From positions 124,001-188,000 of the forward strand of contig CBDBVB010000038.1 of assembly GCA_965212545.1 (NCBI GenBank): 64,000 bases of DNA, given 5' to 3'. This DNA comes from JABDIP01 sp965212545 (lineage in GTDB: Bacteria > Pseudomonadota > Alphaproteobacteria > DSM-16000 > Inquilinaceae). A program made the translations under genes and the position numbers. The stretch's first letter is position 1. Every line of letters begins with the position of its first letter. The notes under the pieces are model-generated. The model made no database searches. It was not told the origin of the DNA and worked only from the letters and a program-made list of their open reading frames with translations. Below, piece after piece: positions 1 through 11,149 of the stretch.

Positions 1-245
1 TCCGCTTCGCCGTCGCGGATCTCGTGCATCAACGCCCAGCGCCGCGCCGAGCCGATCACCACCTCGGTGGCGCCGGCCTCACGGTGTCGGTGACTGTCCT
101 TGCCGGGCCGGTCGACGTCAAAGCCGTGATGCGCGTGCTTGATCGTCGAGACCCTCACGCCGCGTCCGATCAGTTCAGGCAGAAGGCCGGTCAGCAAGGT
201 GGTCTTGCCGCTGCCGCTCCATCCGGAGATGCCAAGGACCCTCAT
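1..245 (-). CDS. mobB: Molybdopterin-guanine dinucleotide biosynthesis adaptor MobB (3' end outside window)
   Basis: N-terminal ~81 residues of a small P-loop GTPase that assists MobA in making the molybdenum guanine dinucleotide cofactor in the cytoplasm. The protein opens MRVLGISGWSGSGKTTLL, a Walker A motif (GWSGSGKTT) at residues 7-15. It continues with the MobB-typical stretch STIKHAHHGFDVDRPGKDSHRHREAGA at about residues 35-60 (quoted here only to name its HaHH, D-RPGKDS and AGA signature). ATG at 243-245 is the only sensible start. The gene is cut by the left window edge. A molybdoenzyme, MsrP, lies 25 kb away at 25.4 kb; no functional link is shown by the sequence. Confidence 0.88.
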   Translation of the reverse strand, partial: MRVLGISGWSGSGKTTLLTGLLPELIGRGVRVSTIKHAHHGFDVDRPGKDSHRHREAGATEVVIGSARRWALMHEIRDGEA

Positions 246-263
246 GGGGACGGCGCGATGGCC

Positions 264-857
264 TCAGGTTGCCGGATGGGCGGACTGCGAATCGCGCGCC
301 CGGAGAGCGGCGCGACGCACACGGCGGATATGCAATCGCCCACCGACATATCGACCGAAGTAATAGCCGGCGACCGAACCTGCAAGGGCAAACGGCAGGC
401 TGCCCAGCATGGTGATCGCCAATGGCAGGCCGATGGTGTTCCAGGATCCGGAACCCAACTGCTCAAAGCTCGACAGGGCGGTGTCCCAGGATCCGGTGAA
501 CAGGCCCTTGAAGTCGATCGCATTGATGGCGGCGATCAAGGGCTCGATCGTGATGACCGAGGTGTCGCATTGTATGACCGCGCAGCCGGTGAAGAAGTAG
601 GCCGTGTAGATCGGCGCGATGGTCAGCGGATTGGTCACGCCGGTCAGCACCACGGCCAGGGCCAGGTTGATCGGTCGCCGAATGGAGCGGCCGACCATCC
701 AGATCAGAAAGACCCCGATCACCTGGATGCCGACGCTCGCCGTCAGACCGAAGGCGAGGCCGACCACCGCGGTTCGCCCGACCACCGCCGGCGACAACCG
801 CATCCGATTGATCGGCCGCAGAAATCTGCGGAAATATTGCCGTCTGAAGAAGCGCAC
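264..857 (-). CDS. DUF2062 domain membrane protein
   Basis: A 197-residue protein. It begins with a basic segment (MRFFRRQYFRRFLRP), followed by hydrophobic stretches around residues 28-55 and 62-95, and a third near 150-170. The pattern of a short Arg-rich N-terminus, 'ALAFGLTASVGIQVIG'-like first helix and 'NPLTIAPIYTAYFFTG' helix is that of the DUF2062 family of inner-membrane proteins, whose role is unknown. The only usable start is GTG at 855-857, because a TAG closes the frame just upstream. It lies 18 bp from mobB, in the same direction, so the two are probably co-transcribed. The family call is from recalled sequence pattern only. Confidence 0.75.
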   Translation of the reverse strand: MRFFRRQYFRRFLRPINRMRLSPAVVGRTAVVGLAFGLTASVGIQVIGVFLIWMVGRSIRRPINLALAVVLTGVTNPLTIAPIYTAYFFTGCAVIQCDTSVITIEPLIAAINAIDFKGLFTGSWDTALSSFEQLGSGSWNTIGLPLAITMLGSLPFALAGSVAGYYFGRYVGGRLHIRRVRRAALRARDSQSAHPAT

Positions 858-988
858 TTTGACTAAGCCGTGTCCATGCTAATGCGACGGTCTCCCGCCC
901 TTAACCATCGATGCGAAAAACCCCTGTCATTCCATACATTGCTGGCCCCGACTTGATCGGCAAGGCCCTGTGGACCCTCACGATCCGG

Positions 989-1621
989 TTACGCCTTTCC
1001 CACGGTGCCGGCGGCCTGCGACGACCGCTGCTTGGTCTCTGCATTGTCCTTCGACGCTGCCAGGATCTGACTTGCGCTTTCGCGGACATACTGCCAGCCG
1101 GTGATCAGCGTCAGCGCGCTGGCCGCCCAGATCCCGATCACGCCGATCAGCGTCACCGGCAGAATGTCCGGGCCGGCATCGCCGACGATCAGGAAGCCGA
1201 GCGCCACCATCTGCACCACTGTCTTCCATTTCGCCAGGAAGGTGACCGGCAGCCCCTTGCTGCCGAAACCGGCGAGGAATTCGCGCATGCCCGACACCAG
1301 GATCTCGCGCATCAGGATGATCAGTGCCGGAATGATCGAGACGCCGCTCAACTGGCCGAATCCAACCAGCAGCAACAGCACCGCGGCGACCAGCATCTTG
1401 TCGGCGATCGGGTCCAGCAACTTGCCGAAAGCCGAGACTTCGGCCCGCTGGCGCGCCAGATAGCCGTCGAAATAGTCGGTCATCGCCGCCAGGCCGAAGA
1501 CGGCACATGCCAGCCATGCCGCCCAATCGGCGGGTATGAAGAACAGCGCGACGATGACGGGAATGCACGCGATCCGCGACAGCGTCAGAATGTTCGGCAA
1601 ATTGTTCAGGCTGGCAGACAA
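989..1621 (-). CDS. pgsA: CDP-diacylglycerol-glycerol-3-phosphate 3-phosphatidyltransferase
   Basis: A 210-residue polytopic inner-membrane enzyme of anionic phospholipid synthesis. It transfers the phosphatidyl group from CDP-diacylglycerol to glycerol-3-phosphate, giving PG-phosphate. The full CDP-alcohol phosphotransferase signature is present: D49, D52-G53, A56-R57, G66, D70 and D74, with exact spacing (D-x2-D-G-x2-A-R-x8-G-x3-D-x3-D). 'NLPNILTLSRI' at residues 6-16 is the usual PgsA N-terminus. It lies downstream of uvrC on the same strand with a 99-bp gap. uvrC-pgsA adjacency is common in proteobacteria. Confidence 0.95.
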   Translation of the reverse strand: MSASLNNLPNILTLSRIACIPVIVALFFIPADWAAWLACAVFGLAAMTDYFDGYLARQRAEVSAFGKLLDPIADKMLVAAVLLLLVGFGQLSGVSIIPALIILMREILVSGMREFLAGFGSKGLPVTFLAKWKTVVQMVALGFLIVGDAGPDILPVTLIGVIGIWAASALTLITGWQYVRESASQILAASKDNAETKQRSSQAAGTVGKA

Positions 1622-1720
1622 TTTGGGCCCCTAGATCTTTGATTCTTCGCGATTCCGGTTCGGTCGAATCGGTGCGTGGCAACGTGTTCCATCAATGGTC
1701 CGTGCCAGCAACGAGTCAGT

Positions 1721-3692
1721 CTAACTGTCCTGATTAAAATGATCATAAATCTTTTTCGCGACGGATTTGCTGACACCATCCACGGCCTGGAGATCTTCCA
1801 GGCTGGCCCGTGCCACCTCCCGGGCCGATCCGAAATGCAGCAGCAGCGACTTCTTGCGCCGCGGTCCGATGCCGGCGATCTCGTCGATCGGCGACTGCCC
1901 AACCTGCTTGGCGCGGCGCGCCCGGTGGGTGCCGATGGCGAACCGGTGCGCCTCGTCTCTGAGCCGCTGCAGGAAGTACAGCACCGGGTCGCGCGGCTCA
2001 AGCCCATAAGGCGGCCGATCGGGCTGGAAGAAGCGCTCGCGCCCGGCATTCCGTTCGGGTCCCTTGGCGATCGCCACGACCGGCAGGTCTGCGACGCCCA
2101 GTTCGGCGAGCACCTCGCCGGCGATGGCGAGTTGGCCCTGGCCGCCATCGATTATCACCAGGTCGGGCCATTCCCCGCCTTCGCGGTCCGGGTCCTCCCG
2201 CAGCGCGCGCGAGAACCGGCGGGTCAGGACCTCCCGCATCATCGCGTAGTCGTCACCCGGCGCGATGTCCGACTTGATGGTGAATTTGCGATAGGCGTTC
2301 TTCATCAACCCCTCGGGGCCGGCAACGATCATCGCGCCGACGGCATTGGTGCCGGAGATATGGCTGTTGTCATAGACCTCGATCCGCTGCGGCATCTGGT
2401 CCAGCCCGAACGCCGCGGCGACGCCCTCCAGCAGTTTGCGCTGCGACGAGCCGGCCGCCATGCGCCGGGCGAGCGCCTCGCGGGCATTCGCCAGGGCATG
2501 GTCGATCAGCCGGCGCTTCTCGCCGCGCTGAGGCGAGGACAGGACGACCTTGTGCCCGGCATTAAGCGAAAGCGCCTCGGCGATCAGTGCGCCTTCCGCG
2601 AGGCGGTGGCTGACCAGCACCAGCCTGGGCGCGGGCTTGTTGTCATAGAACTGGCCGATGAAGGCGGTCAGCACTGTCGCCGGGTCCAGGTGCTTGTCAT
2701 GGCTCGGGAAATAGGCGCGGGTGCCGTAGTTGCGCCCACCGCGGAAGAAATAGACCTGGATGCAGGTCTGCCCGCCGGCCTGATGGGCCGCCATGGCGTC
2801 GGCATCGCCGATACGCTCGGCATTGATGTCCTGATGCGCCTGGATCGCCGCCAGGGCCTTGATCCGATCACGCAGCCGCGCCGCGGTCTCGAAATCGAGC
2901 TGGTCCGAGGCTGCCAGCATCTCCGCCGCCAGCCGGGCCTGCACCGCCTGGCTCTTGCCGCTCAGAAAATCGACGGCCTGTTCGACCTGGGCGGCGTATT
3001 GCGCGTCGTCGACCAGCCCGACACAGGGCGCCGTGCAGCGCTTGATCTGGTATTGCAGGCATGGCCGGGATCGGCTGGCGAAGACCGTATCGGGGCAGGC
3101 CCTCAGCAGAAAGGCGCGCTGCAGCGCGGTGATCGTGCGGTTGACGGCGCCGGCCGACGCGAACGGGCCGAAATATGTACCGGGCCGTTTCTGGGCGCCG
3201 CGATGTTTGCTGACCTGCGCGAAGGGATGGTCGCTGGCGATCAGGATATGGGGGAAGGTCTTGTCGTCCCGCAGCAGCACATTGTAGCGCGGCCGAAGGC
3301 GCTTGATCAGGTTGGCCTCGAGCAACAAGGCCTCGACTTCGGAACGGGTGACGACGAACTCCATCGCCACGGTCTCGGCGATCATCTGCAACAGTCGGGC
3401 CGGATGCTTGCCGGTCTGGGTGTAGGCCGTCACCCGTTTGCGCAAATTGTTTGCCTTGCCGACATACAGCGCGTCGCCGGCGGCATCGAGCATGCGATAG
3501 ACCCCAGGGCCGCTCGGCAGCGTCTTGAGGTGGCCCTGGATCGTCTCCACGCCGGCCGACAGGGTTTCCGCGGTCAGCCGGCGGCGGGCCGATTCGGCCT
3601 TGGTGATCTTGCCCTTAGGGGCGGCGCGCCGGCGGCTGGTGCCGATGGGGTCGTCATGCCCCGAATATCGGTCCGGGCAGGCGCTCAGACAA
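1721..3692 (-). CDS. uvrC: Excinuclease ABC subunit C
   Basis: Nucleotide-excision-repair endonuclease that makes both incisions around a lesion bound by UvrB. Visible parts are a GIY-YIG nuclease domain (GPGVYRMLDAAGDALYVGKA near the start), a UVR helical hairpin (LDFETAARLRDRI) about 200 residues in, the RNase H-like C-terminal nuclease (EVYDNSHISG, DLVIIDGGQGQL) and a final helix-hairpin-helix region. A GTG at 3548-3550 would start the protein just before the GIY-YIG domain. The frame is open further upstream and reads ...RRLTAETLSAGVETIQGHLKT, which matches the N-terminal extension usual in alphaproteobacterial UvrC. I therefore place the start at TTG 3690-3692 with moderate confidence. 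uvrB lies 2.6 kb upstream in the same direction. Confidence 0.95.
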
Positions 3693-4054
3693 CCGCCCGA
3701 TCTGTATTATCCGCCTCGGCAATCGAGGCAATTGCTATCCACGAGTGCTGTGGATAACTCTGTCCATAAGGTCCATGGCGGAGGGGCGGACTCGCACAAT
3801 CACAGGAAGTTGACACATCTGCCCAAGAAATAGGCAAAAAACATAACTTATTGATTTATCGTCAAAAATCGAAAGTCAACGGTTAAGGAATTATGAAGGA
3901 ACAAAAACCGTCGCATGATCAGAACGTTATGGTGCTCCTGTATCCCAACTGTGTACAACTATTGCGTCGGTGACCGAAATCTTGCTCCCGTGCATCCGGC
4001 GCCGGGCCAATCCGGCGCCCAAGAAAGCGAACGCCTCCAAGGTGTTGGCAGCTC
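3693..4054. other. Gene-free region with DnaA-box-like sites and an AT-rich block
   Basis: 362 bp between uvrC and the SDR gene with no convincing coding frame. It holds a perfect DnaA-box 9-mer TTATCCACA (minus strand, 3749-3757). Three near matches occur: CTATCCACG (plus, 3735-3743), TTATGGACA (minus, 3761-3769) and TTGTACACA (minus, 3950-3958). Positions ~3810-3910 are strikingly AT-rich for this genome. It must also contain the uvrC promoter. All flanking genes point the same way, so there is no divergent-gene signature of an origin. Confidence 0.5.
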
Positions 4055-4838
4055 TCATTCAACCGGATTGAAGCCCCTGCCCGGTTGTGCCCATCCGAGG
4101 TGCTCGCCGCCGTCCAGCGCGATCATCTGACCCGTAATACCGGGTGAATCCAGGATAAAACGGATCGCCGAGGCGATCTCACCGGGGTCGGTGCTGCGCT
4201 GCATCGGCACGCTCTGCCATTGCAGCCGGAAATGCTCCTCGCTTTGCCGTTCGCCCTGCAGCGTCGGTCCCGGTCCGATCGCGTTCACCCGGATCTTCGG
4301 GGCCAGCGCCAATGCCAGGGTGCGGGTCAGGGTCCACAACCCGATCTTGCTGAGCGTGTAGGACATGAAATACGGAGTCGGATTCCAGACCCGCTGATCG
4401 AGGATGTTGACGACGTTGCCGGCCGCCCCATCGGGCAGCGCCCTTGCGAAGTCCTGGATCAGCACCGCAGGCGCACGCAGATTCGCTTCCATATGCAGAT
4501 CCCAGGTCTCTCGGGACCCGTCGTGGATGTCATCATGCACGAACGCCGCGGCGTTGTTCACCAGCAGGCTGACCGGACCCAGCGCTTCGATTGCCGCCGG
4601 GATCAGACCGCGGACTTCGCTCTCCTCGGTCAGCCTCGCAGGCAGGGCGGCGGCGTGACCGCCGAGATTCAGCGATCTCGGCGACGACGTCCGCCGCCTC
4701 GTCGGCCGAGTTGTTGTAATGGACGGCAACGGCCCAGCCATGCCGGGCGAGGTCGAGGGCGATGGCGCGGCCGATGCGCCGCGCCGCGCCGGTCACCAGC
4801 GCTGTCCCGGGAGGTGACTTCTGGTTCGATCGGTCCAT
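4055..4838 (-). pseudogene. SDR-family oxidoreductase, frameshifted (pteridine-reductase-like)
   Basis: Short-chain dehydrogenase/reductase read in two frames. The N-terminal frame starts at ATG 4836-4838 and carries the NAD(P)-binding motif TGAARRIGRAIA and 'HYNNSADEA', resembling FolM/pteridine-reductase-type SDRs. Around 4670-4680 the reading must shift by one base to reach the second frame. That frame holds VNNAAAF (NNAG-type motif), the catalytic YTLSK (Y-x3-K), NAIGPGPTL and a C-terminal 'ITGQMIALDGGEHLGW'. Total length 784 nt is one base off a multiple of three. A MITE ends 9 bp upstream of the start, so the ribosome-binding region derives from its target duplication and terminal repeat. 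Either a real pseudogene or a sequence error. Confidence 0.8.
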
Positions 4839-4847
4839 GCGGGCTAG

Positions 4848-5070
4848 GAGCCTGTCCGAGTAATGCTTGTGGCCCATCGACCAGGGCGGCGCGGGTCGCC
4901 GGGCGATGCCGAGGCATCGTCAAACGTCCGAAGGGCGTCGCCCTGGTTTTCCAGAGTTTGGGCCGTCGTCCGGCGCCGCTCGCGATGCATCCAGCATCGC
5001 CACGCGACCCCGTCCTAGCCCAAGCTCTTGAAAACGCGGTGATGGTCATAAGCATTACTCGGACAGGCTC
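4848..5070. mobile_element. 223-bp MITE with 21-bp perfect terminal inverted repeats
   Basis: The left end GAGCCTGTCCGAGTAATGCT (+T) at 4848-4868 is repeated perfectly inverted at 5050-5070. Similarity continues imperfectly for about 14 more bases inward. The element is flanked on both sides by CTAG (4844-4847 and 5071-5074), an exact 4-bp target duplication. It encodes no transposase. CTAG duplications (YTAR) are typical of IS5-group elements, so a non-autonomous derivative of an IS5/IS427-like element is likely by inference. It sits directly against the 5' end of the SDR gene and supplies upstream sequence to it. Confidence 0.85.
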
Positions 5071-5118
5071 CTAGGTGGGGCCTCCGCCCCGGCAGTCAAG
5101 CTTTTGGCGCTCTCGGAC

Positions 5119-6084
5119 TCAGGGCAGAATTGTCTCCACGCCGACGAATTGTATGACGACGAAGGTGGCATAGGTGATCAGGAAAAGCGCCGCTTCGGTC
5201 CGGCTCAGCCGCAATCCGGAATACATGAACTGGATCATCATCGCGCTGACGCCCGCCATCACCCAGAGATCGAAGCGCAGGATCTGCTCCGGCAACTCGA
5301 TCGGTACGACGCAGGTCACCACCCCCATCACACCCATCAGGTTGAACAGATTGCTGCCCATGACATTGCCCAGGGCGACATCGGCATGGCGGCGCATGGC
5401 GGCGACGATGGTGGTTGCCAGCTCCGGCACTGAAGTCCCGAAAGCGATCAGGGTCAGGCCGATGACCTCTTCGGTGACGCCGAAGGCGCGGGCCAGGCCC
5501 TGTGCCCCGTCGATCAGAAATCTGGCGCCGATCATCACCCCGGCCAGGCCGGCGATGACGGCCAGGACCGACAGCCAAATCGCTCCGCTGATCGACTCGA
5601 TTTCGGCCGCCTCGTCGGCATGCAGGCCGTCGCCGGACTTCCTGTCGCTGCGGTAGGAGCCGTACATGTAGGCCGCCAGCAGGCCAAGGGCGATGAATCC
5701 ATAGGCGAAATCGAGCGAGTTCAGCAGGCCGGCGGCGATGAAGAACGCGGTCCCGGCCAGCATTGCCGTGCCGTCCCGGAAGATCGCCATGCGGCTGCAC
5801 CGGATCGGTGCGATCATGCCGGCGACGCCCAGGATCAGCAATATGTTGGCGATGTTGCTGCCGACGATATTGCCGACCGTGATGCCGGGCGAACCGTCCA
5901 ACGCAGCCTTGAGCGAGACCACCAATTCAGGCAGCGAGGTGCCCATCGCCACCACGGTCAATCCGATTACCAATTGCGAGACGCCCAGGCACCGCGCGAT
6001 GCCGACCGAGCCCCGCACCAGATAGTCGGCTCCGACCATCAGCAGAACCAGCCCGCCGACCGTCATGATCGTGTCGATCATCAC
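5119..6084 (-). CDS. Calcium/sodium antiporter, CaCA family (YrbG-like)
   Basis: A 321-residue inner-membrane exchanger with two homologous halves. Each half carries the alpha-repeat signatures: AMGTSLPELVVS with GNIVGSNIANILLILG in the first half, and AFGTSVPELATTI with GNVMGSNLFNLMGVMG in the second. The G-T/S-S-x-PE and GN-x-x-GSN motifs line the ion path. About ten hydrophobic segments are visible. A central loop of ~25 polar residues (SYRSDRKSGDGLHADEAAE) separates the halves. Length and repeats match prokaryotic YrbG-type Ca2+/Na+ antiporters. The MITE lies 45 bp beyond its 3' end. Start MMIDTIM at 6082-6084. Confidence 0.93.
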   Translation of the reverse strand: MMIDTIMTVGGLVLLMVGADYLVRGSVGIARCLGVSQLVIGLTVVAMGTSLPELVVSLKAALDGSPGITVGNIVGSNIANILLILGVAGMIAPIRCSRMAIFRDGTAMLAGTAFFIAAGLLNSLDFAYGFIALGLLAAYMYGSYRSDRKSGDGLHADEAAEIESISGAIWLSVLAVIAGLAGVMIGARFLIDGAQGLARAFGVTEEVIGLTLIAFGTSVPELATTIVAAMRRHADVALGNVMGSNLFNLMGVMGVVTCVVPIELPEQILRFDLWVMAGVSAMMIQFMYSGLRLSRTEAALFLITYATFVVIQFVGVETILP

Positions 6085-6266
6085 CGTCTGACACTCCCGC
6101 TAGGCGAGCGCGGCGTGGTTGCGGGTTGGGCCGGCGCCATGTCGGATGTGCTCGCTGCGGAGTGGCGAAGGACGGGATGCGCGACCCCGCCGCAAACCGG
6201 TCATATAGGGACGAGTCGGCCGGTGGCAAACCCGTAAGAGCCGAATACTCCGGGAATTGCCGCGGA

Positions 6267-8444
<2,178 letters not shown>

Positions 8445-8645
8445 GGCGATTTATATCGTGTCGACGGGCGGGAAGACCAGAGCCGGCAGTGGCCAACGAG
8501 CGCGGACTGCTGACAGCAGCTGTCAGCAGGATGTCAGATCGGGACGGGGGCTTGTCACGCCGGATCGGTCGCTTAGCTTTGGAGGTTATTGTAGCCGGGT
8601 ACGATCAATTGGCTCGACCGCAAGCAGGAGGCACAGATCGGGCGC

Positions 8646-9839
8646 TTGAGACATATCAATGCGTTTGTACGCAGCGGCATCGTCGCCGGTATTTCGGCGC
8701 TGACGCTGATGGCCTGCGGTCCTACCGACCTCGCGCATCAGCCGGTGCCGGAACCGTTTCCGATGGCGGCGGCGGATTTCGAGCGGCACAAGGGGTCGGT
8801 GCGGTCCTATCTCGGCCGCAACCGGGTCGCCGCCGATCCCGCGGCGGCCGATGAGGAGGTCGTGCTCAATGCACCGTTCGAGCGCAAGGCCGAACCCGGC
8901 GTGGCCTATCGCGGCAAATTCCTGCTGTTCCACGGGATGAGCGACTCGCCGTTCATCTGGCGCGACCTGGCGGAAGCGTTGAGCCGGTACGGTTTCGACG
9001 TGCGCGCCATCCTCCTGCCCGGGCACGGGGTGCGGCCAGGCGCGATGCTGGACGTCGACTATCGGGACTGGCTCGCCGTCGCCCGGAGCCATCTGGCGGC
9101 GTGGGACACCGATGGGACGCCGATTCACGTCGGTGGCTTCTCGCTGGGCGGGGTGATCGCGACGGTGCTGGCGCTGGAATACGAGTCGGTGGACGGCCTG
9201 TTGCTGTTCGCGCCGGCCTGGCGCAGCGACGCGAACGACATTCTGTGGTGGTCGTCGGTGGTGGCGGTGGCCCGCGATTGGGCCTTCACCGGACCGGTGG
9301 TCAATCCGGTGCGCTATGGCTCGATCGCGGTCAATGCCGGGGTGCAGTATTACGATGTTACCCAGTACCTGCTGGACCTCTGGGGCGATCGGACGCTCGA
9401 TATTCCGGCCCTGGTGGTGGTGTCGACCGAGGATTCCGTGGTCGACTCGACCTATGTACGAGACGTTTTCAGGCAGCGCCTGCCGGCGCCCGGAAACCGC
9501 ATCGTGATCTACAGCGCCAATGGTGCCGAACCGCGTGACGGGCGGGAGATCGTGCGACCGGGCACCACGCTGCCTGACCGGATCCTGAACCAATCGCATA
9601 TGGGGCTGATGATCGCGCCGGAGAATCCGCGCTATGGCCGGGCGGGCGATCTGGTGGTCTGCAACGGCGCCGGCGACACTGCGCGGGGCAGCTGCCGGAC
9701 TGCGCCCCTGTTGTGGCATGGCGCCTGGGGCACGCGTTCGCCTGACGGGACGCCGGTGGCGCGGACCACCTACAACCCGGATTTCGATTTCGTCATGCAG
9801 ATGGTGCGGGCGGTCTTCGCTCCGGAGGTGACGGGGTAG
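8646..9839 (+). CDS. Alpha/beta-hydrolase family lipoprotein
   Basis: A 397-residue secreted or membrane-anchored hydrolase. The N-terminus has a signal sequence ending in a lipobox-like LMAC, so the mature protein should be lipidated at the Cys near residue 24. The fold signature includes FLLFHGMSDSPFIWRDLAEAL (oxyanion HG), LPGHG, and the nucleophile elbow GGFSLGGV (Ser). A late His in NQSHMGLM could complete the triad. 'VVVSTEDSVVD' probably provides the acid. Substrate is unknown; lysophospholipase/esterase-like. The start is TTG at 8646; AGGAGG at 8626-8631 is 14 nt upstream, which is a little far, so the start is uncertain. Confidence 0.85.
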   Translation: MRHINAFVRSGIVAGISALTLMACGPTDLAHQPVPEPFPMAAADFERHKGSVRSYLGRNRVAADPAAADEEVVLNAPFERKAEPGVAYRGKFLLFHGMSDSPFIWRDLAEALSRYGFDVRAILLPGHGVRPGAMLDVDYRDWLAVARSHLAAWDTDGTPIHVGGFSLGGVIATVLALEYESVDGLLLFAPAWRSDANDILWWSSVVAVARDWAFTGPVVNPVRYGSIAVNAGVQYYDVTQYLLDLWGDRTLDIPALVVVSTEDSVVDSTYVRDVFRQRLPAPGNRIVIYSANGAEPRDGREIVRPGTTLPDRILNQSHMGLMIAPENPRYGRAGDLVVCNGAGDTARGSCRTAPLLWHGAWGTRSPDGTPVARTTYNPDFDFVMQMVRAVFAPEVTG

Positions 9840-9872
9840 CGCTGGCCAACCGCATCGTCCCGCCGCCGCGAA

Positions 9873-10673
9873 TTACTTGCCGGGCAGCGGCAGGGCGTTG
9901 AGGTAAAGCAGGTTCCAAAGCGAGATAGGCTCTCTGCCCATCTCGGGACTGGCGAAGTTGGGAGCCGGCGTTGCCGCCGTGTCCGGCCGGATCGATCCGA
10001 ATCCGATACGGCCAGTTACCGCCGGCGCCGCACTCGGCACATCCATCCCGTCGTCGAACCGTCCGGCAAAGCGGGCATGCACGGCGTCCAGGCTGCGCGG
10101 CGCGCCGCTGGCCGGATCGAAGAACACCGAGCGGTTGGCCCGGGCGGCGGCCGGGAACAACTCCGCCGCCGGCCGGTCCGGGGTGGCGCGCTGTGCATTG
10201 AGGAAGATCGACGCCCCGTCCGCGCCCAGAAAATGGGCAAGGTAGAGCTCGGCCGAGCCGATCTCGCCACCGACCTCACGCTGCAGATGCGCCTTGTTGG
10301 TGTTGGCCAGTTCGCCGGCCATCACCGCGTTGAGGCGGGCATCGTGGCGCAGGTCGAGGATGCGCTGCCGGGTTGCCGGATCGGCCACAGACGGCTTGCC
10401 CTCCGGGCCGGTGTCGATCTGCCGCGCCAACCCGCCCAGCCCGTGCCGCGCGCCGTGATCGCGGACCATCTGCAGCCAGGTGGACTCGATGAACTGATAC
10501 AGGCCGGTGGCGCTGCTGGTCGTCGCCTCGGCATCGGCGCGAAAGCCGCTCTCCTGGGCCGCTTTTGCCAGCATGTAGTCGAAATCGGCGCCGGTCCGCC
10601 GGCTGGCCTCGCGCACCGCGCCCAATACGCTGTCGCTGACCTGGTAGCCGCCGATGTTATGGGTTGTCGCCAT
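9873..10673 (-). CDS. Transglycosylase SLT-like domain protein
   Basis: A 266-residue protein with a lysozyme-like transglycosylase core at about residues 20-90. AAQESGF carries the catalytic Glu, and TGLYQFIESTW is the matching second SLT motif. Further on, LAHFLGADGASIFL is typical of proteins related to flagellar and phage-type muramidases. No signal peptide is visible at the chosen start. The open frame continues upstream of ATG 10671-10673, but that stretch is antisense to the small gene at 10846 and of unlikely composition, so I start at MATTHNIGGYQVSDS. A role in local peptidoglycan opening is inferred from the domain only. Confidence 0.82.
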   Translation of the reverse strand: MATTHNIGGYQVSDSVLGAVREASRRTGADFDYMLAKAAQESGFRADAEATTSSATGLYQFIESTWLQMVRDHGARHGLGGLARQIDTGPEGKPSVADPATRQRILDLRHDARLNAVMAGELANTNKAHLQREVGGEIGSAELYLAHFLGADGASIFLNAQRATPDRPAAELFPAAARANRSVFFDPASGAPRSLDAVHARFAGRFDDGMDVPSAAPAVTGRIGFGSIRPDTAATPAPNFASPEMGREPISLWNLLYLNALPLPGK

Positions 10674-10845
10674 GGCCTCAAATCCGCCTTGCCCGAATGC
10701 TGTATTTGTTGGAAGCAATCCGCGATGCCAGCCGAGCGGCGCGGATACACTGGATTCCGCCAGTGACCTCCGGCATCCACCCGGCAATTGCTGCCCGTCG
10801 ATACGCACTCTTTTGCCGGCTTGCGGCCGTGGATAGGATGACCCC

Positions 10846-11058
10846 ATGGACGACATGATCCCGCTCAAGATCTTCGCGCTGGTCGCCCTGATCTTCGGAG
10901 TGGCGGGGCTGCTGGCCGCGAACCCGGTCTTCCTGGCCATTGCCGGTCTGTCGGTCTCCAATCTGATCGGCACCTTCCTGATGGGCGGCGAGGATTTCAG
11001 CCGCCGCCGCACACCGCGCCGGCGGACCGACATCTCGCCCTACGATTGCCGGTCCTGA
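10846..11058 (+). CDS. Small two-helix membrane protein
   Basis: A 70-residue protein with two hydrophobic segments at about residues 6-24 and 27-46. A basic C-terminal tail follows (FSRRRTPRRRTDISPYDCRS). ATG at 10846 is preceded by GGATAGGATG, an acceptable ribosome-binding site. I do not recognise the family. It is divergent from the transglycosylase-like gene and 92 bp ahead of the alcohol dehydrogenase start. No function can be assigned. Confidence 0.6.
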   Translation: MDDMIPLKIFALVALIFGVAGLLAANPVFLAIAGLSVSNLIGTFLMGGEDFSRRRTPRRRTDISPYDCRS

Positions 11059-11149
11059 CGACGCAATTCGGTGTGCACGGCGATGTGTCGGCGCGTGATC
11101 GCGCTCTGCTATGTTGCGCCGCAATGTGATTCTTCGGGGGACAGTGGAC

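Noticed and set aside
1676..3757. 693-codon open frame on the plus strand
   Set aside because: Antisense to uvrC, whose domains are unmistakable on the other strand.
10674..11033. N-terminal extension of the transglycosylase-like protein
   Set aside because: The open frame is antisense to the gene at 10846 and to its leader, is low-complexity and basic, and the downstream ATG gives a better start.
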